Below, one piece after another: positions 25,674 through 33,455 of a stretch of 64,000 nt of DNA. Where the stretch lies: contig NZ_JAASQI010000010.1 of assembly GCF_011762225.1 (NCBI RefSeq), positions 1 through 64,000 on the forward strand, given 5' to 3'. The DNA is from Pseudochelatococcus lubricantis (GTDB taxonomy: Bacteria; Pseudomonadota; Alphaproteobacteria; Rhizobiales; Beijerinckiaceae). The notes under the pieces were generated by a model, which worked only from the letters and a program-made list of their open reading frames with translations, was not told the DNA's origin and did not search any database. Within the stretch, counting starts at the first letter, position 1. Every line of letters begins with the position of its first letter. Position numbers and translations under genes: made by a program.

Positions 25674-27292
25674 GCTGCCAGCACCTCCTGCTCCGGCGCG
25701 GACGCGCGTTCGCGACCGATCCAGACCTCGTCGAGGCCTCCGGCGATCGTGTGGTGAAGCTGCGCATCGTCCTTCTCCGGGAAGTCCTCGCGCTTGTGCA
25801 TGCCGCGCGACTCCGTCCGTGACAGGGCGCTGCGGTACATCCAGCGGGAGGTGGCGAGCATGGCGACGCCCTCGCGGGTGCGCTGCGCCTCGTCCAGCGA
25901 AGCGGCCTGCGCGGTGTGGATGCCGGACCACAGGGCATCCAGACGGCCAAGCGAATCCGCAAGCCGCTCGCCCGAGCGCTGATAGTTGCGCTCATAAGGG
26001 GTCACTTCGGCCTGCACGGCGCTGACGAGCGCGCGGGCGTCGATGGCGCGGCCCGTTCCGTCGGCGACGCCGGCGCCGCCCGCCCGCAGATAGCGGCGAG
26101 AACGGCCGCGATAATCCCGCCCGTGCCCGGCAGCCGAACTCCCGGCCCAGAAGCCGGAGGACATGGCCCAGGCAGCGTTATGGCTGCCGCCGCCGGTGAA
26201 GGCGCCGCAGATCAGCTCCCGCGTCGCCGCGTCGCCGGCGGCGTAAAGTCCCGGCACCGTAGTGGCGCAGCCGTTGTCGACAATCCGCAGGCCGCCGGTG
26301 CCGCGCACCGTGCCTTCCAGAAGCAGGGTTATCGGGAAGCGCTCGCTGAACGGATCGATGCCCGCGCGGTCGAGCGGCAGGAAGAAGTTCGGCTGCGAGT
26401 GGCGCATTGCCTGCTCGGTTTCGGCGTCCGCCTTGTCAAGCCGGGCGAACACCCGCCGGGTGGCCAGCGCGCGGGCAATTGCGGAGCGCCCGCCCTTCGA
26501 CGCCGCGCCCGGCACGGGACTGCCGTCCTCGAACGTGAAGCTCGCCCACTCGTAGAAGCGCGTCTTGGTGACCGAGCCGCCCTCCAGCGCCATCGCATAG
26601 GCGCTGGAAAACTCCATGCCCGACAGCTCCGCGCCAAGCTCGGCCGCCAGCAGCAGGCCGTCGCCCGTCAGCACGTTGCAGCCCAGCGCCCTGCTCAGAA
26701 AGGCGCAGCCGCCCGTGGCGATGACCACCGCGCCCGCCCGCACGAGCCACGTATCGCCCTTCTGGCGGCGCACGCCGGCGGCGCCGGCCACCGCGCCGGT
26801 TTCATCGCGCAGAAGCTCCGTTGCCGGACTCTGGTCGAGGATTTTGACGCCGGCGGCCTTGGTGCGCTTGCGCATCAACCGCATGTAATCCGGCCCGTTC
26901 AGGCTGACGCGGATGGGACGCCCCTCGCCGTCGTTCGGGAAGGGATAGCCCCATTCGGCGAGGTGATTGACGTTCCTGTACGTCTGGTCGAGCGTGCGGC
27001 GCATCCAGGCCGGATCGGCGAGCCGCCCGCCGAGATCCCAGCGGCTGTTCATGGCCTTGCCGCGGCGGGCGGGATCCGGCGGCACGTACCACACGCCCGT
27101 GCCGGAAGGCGCCGTCGCGCCGGAGGAGCCGCAGAAGCCCTTGTCGACCAGCACGACCCGCGCGCCCTTGCCAGCGGCGGCGATCGCCGCCCAGGTTCCC
27201 GCCGGCCCGCCGCCGATGACGAGCACATCGGCGTCGAGTTCGAGCGAGGCCGACGGCTCCGCGATGTTCGCGATGGTGGATGAGATCGTCAT
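25670..27292 (-). CDS. FAD-dependent oxidoreductase, AprA/FrdA-like flavoprotein subunit
   Basis: The 540-residue protein starts with a dinucleotide-binding motif DVLVIGGGPAGTWAA (22-36) and belongs to the fumarate reductase/succinate dehydrogenase/APS reductase flavoprotein superfamily. Later blocks include VVIATGGCAFLSRALG, NVLTGDGLLLAAELGA and GLYAAGDAATRELICGAFTG, and the C-terminal helical domain with SRTESRGMHKREDFP. The coupled ferredoxin supports an AprBA-like electron-transfer pair, but the rest of a sulfate-reduction or sulfur-oxidation pathway is absent. It is divergent from a flavin monooxygenase gene. ATG at 27292 is used; the longer frame to 27436 runs into AT-rich promoter sequence. 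Confidence 0.9.
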   Translation of the reverse strand: MTISSTIANIAEPSASLELDADVLVIGGGPAGTWAAIAAAGKGARVVLVDKGFCGSSGATAPSGTGVWYVPPDPARRGKAMNSRWDLGGRLADPAWMRRTLDQTYRNVNHLAEWGYPFPNDGEGRPIRVSLNGPDYMRLMRKRTKAAGVKILDQSPATELLRDETGAVAGAAGVRRQKGDTWLVRAGAVVIATGGCAFLSRALGCNVLTGDGLLLAAELGAELSGMEFSSAYAMALEGGSVTKTRFYEWASFTFEDGSPVPGAASKGGRSAIARALATRRVFARLDKADAETEQAMRHSQPNFFLPLDRAGIDPFSERFPITLLLEGTVRGTGGLRIVDNGCATTVPGLYAAGDAATRELICGAFTGGGSHNAAWAMSSGFWAGSSAAGHGRDYRGRSRRYLRAGGAGVADGTGRAIDARALVSAVQAEVTPYERNYQRSGERLADSLGRLDALWSGIHTAQAASLDEAQRTREGVAMLATSRWMYRSALSRTESRGMHKREDFPEKDDAQLHHTIAGGLDEVWIGRERASAPEQEVLAA

Positions 27293-27352
27293 GGTTCCGT
27301 GTCTCCCAGGGCCGGTTTCCGAATGCCTGACTCGCTGCAATAAATATATTAA

Positions 27353-27371
27353 TTCTATAAATTGAATAGTT
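27353..27371. promoter_or_regulatory. 19-bp palindrome-like element (TTCTA-N9-TAGTT), putative shared operator, weaker copy 3
   Basis: TTCTATAAATTGAATAGTT keeps the CTA and TAG cores and the 9-bp spacing of the elements at 8271 and 22665. It lies 61 bp upstream of the flavoprotein start in a very AT-rich promoter. A half-site (TATAGAC, 27481-27487) lies toward the divergent monooxygenase gene. Confidence 0.4.
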
Positions 27372-27535
27372 AAATTAGTCGGCGCAAGCGTCAAGCAAAA
27401 AAATTTGCCGGCCCCCCTTACCGGTGCGGCGGCCACGCCCGCGGGCCGTGAAAACCGCTTGCCCGATTAATCATAAACATTATAGACATAGTCGTATTAT
27501 GGATTATGCGGGCGCCCGCGACCGCCCTGCAACAG

Positions 27536-27575
27536 CGGAGCATCATCCGGTTCTGTCGGGCTGGATGATGCTCCG
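27536..27575 (+). promoter_or_regulatory. Strong leader hairpin upstream of the monooxygenase gene
   Basis: CGGAGCATCATCC (27536-27548) and GGATGATGCTCCG (27563-27575) form a perfect 13-bp stem with a 14-base loop, ending 18 bases before the start codon at 27594. There is no T-run, so it is not a standard terminator. It could be an operator or an RNA element acting on translation. Confidence 0.55.
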
Positions 27576-27593
27576 GCCCGGAAAGGAACGGAG

Positions 27594-28943
27594 ATGACAA
27601 CGCCCCAGCGGCAGCTCAACCTCAACATCGGCATCAACACCACGGGCTACGGCGGCCGCGCATGGAAGGTGCGCAGCGGCAGCGCCGCCGACATCACCGA
27701 TCCGGCCTACTACCTCCGGTTGGCGCAGCTCGCGCATCGCGGGCGGTTCGATGCGCTGTTCCTCTCCGACCATCCGGCCCTGATGCGCGACTCCGGGCAG
27801 CGACCGCTGCACACGCTCGATCCGCTGATCCTGCTGACATTCCTCGCCGGGCAGGTGCCGGACATCGGGCTCGTGGCGACGATCTCGACAACGTACAACT
27901 CACCCTACAACCTCGCGCGGCGGGCGCAGAGCATCGACGTGCTGACCGGCGGGCGGCTCGTGGTCAATCTGGTTTCCTCGTTCAATCCGGCAGTCGCGGC
28001 CAATTTCGGCAATGAGCCGCTGCCGCCGCGCGAGGTGCGCTACGCCCGCGCCATCGAGTTCGTCGACGTGGCCAAGCAGCTCTGGTCGAGCTGGGACCCG
28101 GCGGAATCGGGCGAGGTGCCGCCCGACCATTTCTGGGATGCGTCGGCCGCGCACGAGATCGCGCATGAAGGCCGTTTCTTCTCGGTGCGGGGCCCGCTCA
28201 ACGTGCCGTGGGGGCCGCAGGGCCATCCGGTGCTAGCGCAGGCGGGCGCCTCCGACCGGGGAATCGACTTCGCCGCGCTGCATGGCGAGATCATCTACGC
28301 CAATGTTCTCTCCCGCCCTGCCGGCCGCGCCTTCGGCGAGAGGCTGCGCAACCGGGCGCGCGCCCTCGGCCGCGATCCCGCCGGCATCCGCATCGTGCCC
28401 GGCGTGGTGCCGGTGGTGGCCGAAAGCCGCGAAGCGGCGTTGCGCAAGCACGAAATCCTGAGCGGCACGGGCTCCGAAGACGGTCTCCTGCGCCGCTTCG
28501 CCATCGAGTCGGGCCTCGACCTCGCGACCTTCGACCCCGATGCGCCGCTCGACCCCGCGCGTTTCGTGCCGGACCAGAACCGGCAATGGGCGGTGGGAAT
28601 GGCGCTCGGCCTGTCCGAACTCCTGACCCATGAAACGCTGACCCCCCGGCAGGCCGTGCGCCGCTCCGAGGGGCATCATCGTCTGGTGCTCGGCACGCCC
28701 GAGGACGTGGCCGATCAGCTCATCGACCTCTGGCAGGACGGCACGGTCGACGGCTATACGGTGCAGCCGCTTGTGGCGCCCGACGACATCTCCCTTTTCG
28801 TGGACAAGGTCATTCCGGTGCTGCAGGACCGCGGCGTGTTCCGGCGCGAATATGCGGGCGACACGGTGCGGGAGCGCTACGGCCTGCCCTTCCCCGCCAG
28901 GAGCCCCGCCCGCGTGGCGCAACCGCATGAAAAGGCCTCCTGA
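27594..28943 (+). CDS. NtaA/SnaA/SoxA-family flavin-dependent monooxygenase (second copy type)
   Basis: The 449-residue luciferase-like flavin monooxygenase shows the family features LNLNIGINTTGYGGRAWK, FDALFLSDHPAL, GGRLVVNLVSSFNPAVAANF and HPVLAQAGASDRGIDFAA. It is distinct from the enzyme at 13662, being closer to the group with substrates taken from sulfonate or sulfide catabolism. It needs reduced flavin from a reductase; none is adjacent, but the divergent flavoprotein/ferredoxin pair shares its control region. ATG at 27594 follows GGAACGGAG. Confidence 0.92.
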   Translation: MTTPQRQLNLNIGINTTGYGGRAWKVRSGSAADITDPAYYLRLAQLAHRGRFDALFLSDHPALMRDSGQRPLHTLDPLILLTFLAGQVPDIGLVATISTTYNSPYNLARRAQSIDVLTGGRLVVNLVSSFNPAVAANFGNEPLPPREVRYARAIEFVDVAKQLWSSWDPAESGEVPPDHFWDASAAHEIAHEGRFFSVRGPLNVPWGPQGHPVLAQAGASDRGIDFAALHGEIIYANVLSRPAGRAFGERLRNRARALGRDPAGIRIVPGVVPVVAESREAALRKHEILSGTGSEDGLLRRFAIESGLDLATFDPDAPLDPARFVPDQNRQWAVGMALGLSELLTHETLTPRQAVRRSEGHHRLVLGTPEDVADQLIDLWQDGTVDGYTVQPLVAPDDISLFVDKVIPVLQDRGVFRREYAGDTVRERYGLPFPARSPARVAQPHEKAS

Positions 28944-28970
28944 CCCGACACGGAAGGGTGCCGCGCAAAC

Positions 28971-28999
28971 CGGTGCCGCGACCGCTGTTCGCGGCACCG
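28971..28999 (+). terminator. Hairpin after the monooxygenase gene, probable transcript end
   Basis: CGGTGCCGCGA (28971-28981) pairs with TCGCGGCACCG (28989-28999) over 11 bp with a 7-base loop. It lies 28 bases after the stop. No T-run follows, so it may act with Rho or only protect the 3' end. Confidence 0.45.
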
Positions 29000-29063
29000 A
29001 TGGCGGTGTAATATGGGGCACGCCGTTCGCGACGACGGCGACAAAAAAGGAGCCAAGGCCATC

Positions 29064-31538
29064 ATGCCATCAGGTTCTGACCTGCCCTACAGCGGAACGC
29101 CCCCCTCCACGCCGGCAGCGCTTTCGCCGGAACTTCTTTACCGCCGCGCCGATTTGTCCGGCCTCATCTTCACGTCGACGGCGGACGTGCCGCCGCTCGA
29201 CGGCATCGCCGGGCAGGACCGCGCCGTGGACGCCGTCCGCTTCGCCGCCAAGATCGCGAAGCCCGGTTTCAACCTGTTCGTCATCGGGCGGGCGGAGGCC
29301 GACATGCGCCGGACCGTTCGCTCGATGCTGGAGCCGCTGGCGGCGACGGACGAGCCGCCGCCGGACCAGGTCTACGTGAACAATTTCGCCGATCCGCAGC
29401 GCCCCATCGCGCTCGCCCTCCCCGCCGGACGGGCGCCCCAGTTCAGCAAGGCCATGCGCGCCCTGATCGACGATCTCGGCGCCGCCCTGCCGGCCGCTTT
29501 TTCGAGCGAAGAGTACCAGACCCGCCGCGGCGCCATCGAGGAAGTGTTTCAGAAGAAGCAGGCGGACGCATTCACCGCGCTACACGGCAAGGCAAGGGAG
29601 AAACAACTCGTCCTGCTGCGCACGCCGATGGGTTTCACCCTCGCGCCGGCCCGCGACGGGCAGGTGGTGCCGCCTGAAGAGTTCCGCAACTGGGACAAGG
29701 ACAAGCAACAGAAGGTGCAGGAGGACATCCTCCCGCTCGAAAAGGAGCTGGAGCGCATCATGCGCCATGTTCCCGCGTGGGAGAAGGAGCGCCGCGACGA
29801 CGTCCGCAAGCTCGACCGCGACATGGCAACGCTCGCCATCGGCCAGTCGATAGACGAGGCCAAGGCGGACTTTGCCGACCTTCCGGCGGTGATCGCGCAG
29901 TTCGAGGCGGTGCGCAGCGACCTCATCGAGAACGTCGCCATGTTCGTGATGAAGGGCGAAGGCGGCGAGCCGATCGTCGTCGACTCCGGCACCGGCGGGC
30001 CGTTCGACCGTTACCTCGTCAACGTGCTGGTGACGCGCGAGCCCGACGCACGTGGCCTGCCGATCATCGAGGAACTGCACCCCACGCTCGGCAACCTGGT
30101 CGGCCGCGTGGAATACCTTTCCCGGCAAGGGGCGCTCGTCACCAACTTCCGGCTCATCAAGGCGGGGGCGCTCCACCGCGCCAACGGCGGCTACCTGCTC
30201 CTCGACGCGCGCAGCCTGCTGACCGAGCCGTTCAGCTGGGCGGCGCTGAAGCGTGCGCTCGGACAGGGCAAGGTGACGATCGAGGATGCCGGCCGCGTCC
30301 TCGGCCTCACCAGCACCGTCACGCTGGAGCCGGCCCCGATCGCGCTCGATCTCAAGGTCATCTTGTTCGGCGAGCGGATGCTCTACTATCTGCTCGTGAG
30401 CATCGACCCGGAACTGAGCGAGCATTTCAAGGTGCTGGCCGATTTCGAGGACGACATCACCCGCACGCCCGACAGCGAGGCGGCGCTTGCCCGGCTCGTC
30501 GCCTCCGTCGCCGGACGCGAGGGCCTGCGCCCCATCGCGCGCGACGGCGTCGCCCTCTTGGTCGAGCATGCGGCGCGGCTCGCCGACGACGCGGGCAAGC
30601 TCACGCTCCTCGTCGATCTCATCCGCGACGTCGCCATGGAGGCGGACTTCTGGGCCGGCGAGGCGGGCGAAGGCGTCATCTCGGCCGAGCATGTCGCCCG
30701 GGCGCTCGACAAGCGCGAGTGGCGGGCGTCGCGCCTGCGCGATCGCTCGAAGGAGTCGATCCTCAAGGACATCGCCCTCATCCGCACCGAAGGGAAGACG
30801 ACCGGGCAGATCAACGGGCTCAGCGTGATCGAACTCGGCGGCTTCCGCTTCGGCAGGCCGACGCGCATCACCTGCCGCGTGCGGCCGGGCGGCGGCCAGG
30901 TGGTCGACATCGAGCGGGAAGCGAAGCTCGGCGGGCCGATCCACTCCAAGGGGGTGCTGATCCTTGCCGGCTTTCTCGCCGGCCGCTATGCGCTCGATGC
31001 GCCGATGTCGCTCTACGCGAGCCTCGTCTTCGAGCAGTCCTACGGCGGAGTGGAAGGCGACAGCGCGTCCTCGGCGGAGCTTTACACGCTGCTCTCGGCA
31101 CTGGCCGACGCGCCGCTGCGGCAGGACATCGCCGTGACGGGCTCCGTCAACCAGCACGGCGAGGTGCAGGCCATCGGCGGCGTCAACGAGAAGATCGAGG
31201 GCTTTTTCGACGTCTGCAACGCGCGCCGGCTGACGGGACGGCAGGGCGTCGCGATCCCGCGATCCAACGTCCAGCACCTGATGCTGCGCAAGGATATCGT
31301 CGACGCCTGCGCCGCGGGCCGGTTCTCCATCTACCCCGTCGCGTCCATCGACGAGGGTCTTCAACTGCTGACCGGGCTTCCGGCGGGAGAGCGCGGGGAG
31401 GACGGTCGCTATCCGGCGGACACGCTCAACGGGCGCGTCGAACAGCGGCTGCATGATTACGCGAAAACGCTCCAGCGTTTCGGCAAGGCGAACCCCGCCG
31501 CGCAGGAAGGCTCCGGAACGGCGGAGGATGCCTCATGA
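29064..31538 (+). CDS. Lon-family (LonB/AAA_32-type) serine protease with an altered N-terminal P-loop
   Basis: The 824-residue protein has the layout of the Lon-like AAA_32 plus Lon_C proteases. The C-terminal protease domain carries the catalytic Ser in GDSASSAE and Lys in NEKIEGFF. Upstream are GGYLLLDARSLL (Walker B-like) and the helical insert. At the place of the N-terminal Walker A (usually G-x-x-G-x-G-R/K-T after YNLFV) it reads FNLFVIGRAEADMRRTV, lacking the glycine loop. These proteases degrade cytoplasmic proteins in ATP-dependent stress control. ATG at 29064 gives a start shared with homologues in register; an upstream GTG/ATG would add 17 residues. The next gene overlaps as ATGA. 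Confidence 0.88.
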   Translation: MPSGSDLPYSGTPPSTPAALSPELLYRRADLSGLIFTSTADVPPLDGIAGQDRAVDAVRFAAKIAKPGFNLFVIGRAEADMRRTVRSMLEPLAATDEPPPDQVYVNNFADPQRPIALALPAGRAPQFSKAMRALIDDLGAALPAAFSSEEYQTRRGAIEEVFQKKQADAFTALHGKAREKQLVLLRTPMGFTLAPARDGQVVPPEEFRNWDKDKQQKVQEDILPLEKELERIMRHVPAWEKERRDDVRKLDRDMATLAIGQSIDEAKADFADLPAVIAQFEAVRSDLIENVAMFVMKGEGGEPIVVDSGTGGPFDRYLVNVLVTREPDARGLPIIEELHPTLGNLVGRVEYLSRQGALVTNFRLIKAGALHRANGGYLLLDARSLLTEPFSWAALKRALGQGKVTIEDAGRVLGLTSTVTLEPAPIALDLKVILFGERMLYYLLVSIDPELSEHFKVLADFEDDITRTPDSEAALARLVASVAGREGLRPIARDGVALLVEHAARLADDAGKLTLLVDLIRDVAMEADFWAGEAGEGVISAEHVARALDKREWRASRLRDRSKESILKDIALIRTEGKTTGQINGLSVIELGGFRFGRPTRITCRVRPGGGQVVDIEREAKLGGPIHSKGVLILAGFLAGRYALDAPMSLYASLVFEQSYGGVEGDSASSAELYTLLSALADAPLRQDIAVTGSVNQHGEVQAIGGVNEKIEGFFDVCNARRLTGRQGVAIPRSNVQHLMLRKDIVDACAAGRFSIYPVASIDEGLQLLTGLPAGERGEDGRYPADTLNGRVEQRLHDYAKTLQRFGKANPAAQEGSGTAEDAS

Positions 31539-32287
31539 GCGACCGGCGCTACAGACGCATCGTCATCCATCTGCGCGGCGGCGCGTTCCACACGGAGGCA
31601 GTGCGGCTCGCGGGCGACCTCGCCCGCCTGATGGGCATCGACCTGCTCGGCCGCTTCGTCCGCGACGAGAACGTCGCCAGGCTCGCCGGGCTGCCCGCCG
31701 TTCGCGAGTTCCGGCTGCCGGAGCGGGAATGGCACACGATCGAGGACGCCTCCGCCACCATGGAACTCGCCGCAGCGGCCTCGCGCCGCCTGTTCGCGCA
31801 GGTGGCGGGCGCCTGCTCCGCCCGCTATCTCTTCGAAACGGCCCCCGCCCTGAACGGCATGCCTGAGGCGGAGGACATCGTCGTCGTGCCCCCGCGCGGC
31901 GCCGGCGAACCCGCCCCCACGCGCACGGAGGCCGAACCGAAGGGGGCAGCCGGAATGCTCTTCGTGCCTTACCGGATCGCGCGGCGGCAGGGTCCGGTTG
32001 TCGCCTTCACGGCGGGAAGCGACGAGCCGGCGCTCGCCACGGCCGCCGCCATCGCGGCCTCCGCCGGCGAGCGCCTGCTGCACCTGAGACTGCCGGAAAC
32101 GCCCGGCATCCCGGTAGCACCCGGACCGGGCTTCCCGACGCCGAGACTCGCCGTCTTCGGCCGGATGCCCGCCGACACGGACCTGCCGGCAGCGATGCTG
32201 CGGCGGGGGATTCCCGTGCTGATCCTGCGGGAGGACAGGCCCGCCGAACCGGCAGAGCCGCCGCGGCGGCCGGAAAACCATGGATGA
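31535..32287 (+). CDS. Universal-stress-like hypothetical protein coupled to the Lon-like protease
   Basis: The 250-residue protein starts YRRIVIHLRGGAFHTEAVRL, followed by a helix and LLGRFVRDE, which looks like a divergent universal-stress-protein or nucleotide-binding alpha/beta fold; the second half has a similar pattern (GPVVAFTAGSDEPALATAAA). No classical USP ATP-binding motif (G-x2-G-x9-G-S/T) is evident. Its start overlaps the protease stop, so it is co-translated and may be an adaptor or stress sensor. This assignment is weak beyond the fold impression. Confidence 0.75.
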   Translation: MSDRRYRRIVIHLRGGAFHTEAVRLAGDLARLMGIDLLGRFVRDENVARLAGLPAVREFRLPEREWHTIEDASATMELAAAASRRLFAQVAGACSARYLFETAPALNGMPEAEDIVVVPPRGAGEPAPTRTEAEPKGAAGMLFVPYRIARRQGPVVAFTAGSDEPALATAAAIAASAGERLLHLRLPETPGIPVAPGPGFPTPRLAVFGRMPADTDLPAAMLRRGIPVLILREDRPAEPAEPPRRPENHG

Positions 32288-32349
32288 CCGCCCCGCCTGA
32301 CGGCATTGGCGGATCAAGGCGCGCGCCGGCGTGGCCCTGTCCGGGTCGG

Positions 32350-33450
32350 TCACGATTTCGTCTGCTGCCAGAACACCGTATGGGCAGCAACCAGGGAAAC
32401 GGCGGCAATGGCAAGCAACGCCAGAAGCGGGCCGCTCGCCTCGGACAGGCCATAGCTCTTCAGGAAGATGCCCTTTGACATCGCGATGAAATGCGTGAGG
32501 GGATTGACCGCGCTCAGCCAGCGCAGCACGGTCGGCATGTTTTCCACTGGCGCCAGATAGCCGGACAGCACGACCGACGGCACCATGAAGCAGAAAACGC
32601 CGAGGAACGCCTGCTGCTGGCTGGTCGAGATCGCCGAGATCAGCAGGCCGACGCCGGAAAGCGCCAGCGCGTAGGCGAAGGTGGCGAGCGCCAGCAGCCA
32701 CACCGGCCCGGTGAAGGGAACGCGGTAGAGGAAGACGGCGGCAAGCGCGATGATCCCGCCCTGCGTCATCGAGACGAGAACGCCCGGCACCGCCTTGCCG
32801 AGCATGATGTAGGCCGGCGTCAGCGGCGTCACCAGCAGCTGATCGAAGGTGCCCTCCTCCCGCTCGCGCGCGAGCGACAGCGCCGTCACCAGCAGGCAGC
32901 CGACGGTTGCGATGATGGCCACGAGGCTCGGCAGCACGAACCAGCGATATTCGAGGTTGGGATTGTAGAGATTGCGGACGACGAGCGTCGCCGGCAGCGT
33001 CTGGCCGGTGCGTTCCTGCGCGAAATCCGCGACGATCTGCTGGATGTAGGAAAAGGCGATCTGCGCGGCGTTGGATCGCCGTCCGTCGATCAGCGCCTGC
33101 AGGCTCACCGGCTGTCCCGTCAGAACCTTGCCGGAAAAGTCCGGCGGGATACGGATGGCGAGAAGCGCCGCCTGCGCGTCGATGGTCTGCCGCAGCATGT
33201 CGCCGTCATGCACGGCCCTCACCTCGCTGAAGGCGGAGGCCGCCGCGAGGCGCTGGACGAGTTCGGTCGCCACGGCACCCTGATCCTCGTTCAGGATCGC
33301 GAGCGTTGCGTTGCGTACCTCCAGCGTGGTCGCGAAGGGAAAAATGGCGAGCTGGAGGATGAGCGGCGTCAGCAGCATCATGATGTTGCGCCGGGTGGCC
33401 AGAAGCTGCTGCAGTTCCTTGATAACAAGAGCGGCGATACGGTTCCACAT
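32350..33450 (-). CDS. ybhR: ABC-2 type exporter permease (YbhR-like)
   Basis: The 366-residue permease has an N-terminal helix after MWNRIAALVIKELQQLLATR, a large periplasmic segment, and a C-terminal membrane bundle with SLAREREEGTFDQLLVTPLT and SGYLAPVENMPTVLRWLSAV, features of the ABC-2 family. It is the last gene of a four-gene leftward operon in the order HlyD-like, dual ATPase, permease, permease. That is the order of E. coli ybhGFSR, which is linked to efflux of antibiotics and cations. The preceding permease stop is 5 bp before the start. Confidence 0.9.
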   Translation of the reverse strand: MWNRIAALVIKELQQLLATRRNIMMLLTPLILQLAIFPFATTLEVRNATLAILNEDQGAVATELVQRLAAASAFSEVRAVHDGDMLRQTIDAQAALLAIRIPPDFSGKVLTGQPVSLQALIDGRRSNAAQIAFSYIQQIVADFAQERTGQTLPATLVVRNLYNPNLEYRWFVLPSLVAIIATVGCLLVTALSLAREREEGTFDQLLVTPLTPAYIMLGKAVPGVLVSMTQGGIIALAAVFLYRVPFTGPVWLLALATFAYALALSGVGLLISAISTSQQQAFLGVFCFMVPSVVLSGYLAPVENMPTVLRWLSAVNPLTHFIAMSKGIFLKSYGLSEASGPLLALLAIAAVSLVAAHTVFWQQTKS

Positions 33451-33455
33451 GGGCC

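Noticed and set aside
27536-27575. SAM-II or other known sulfur riboswitch in the monooxygenase leader
   Set aside because: The sequence shows only a single stem and none of the conserved SAM-II or SAH aptamer residues.
28971-28999. Small RNA gene between the monooxygenase and Lon-like genes
   Set aside because: Only one hairpin, placed right after a stop codon; a transcript-end structure is the simpler reading.
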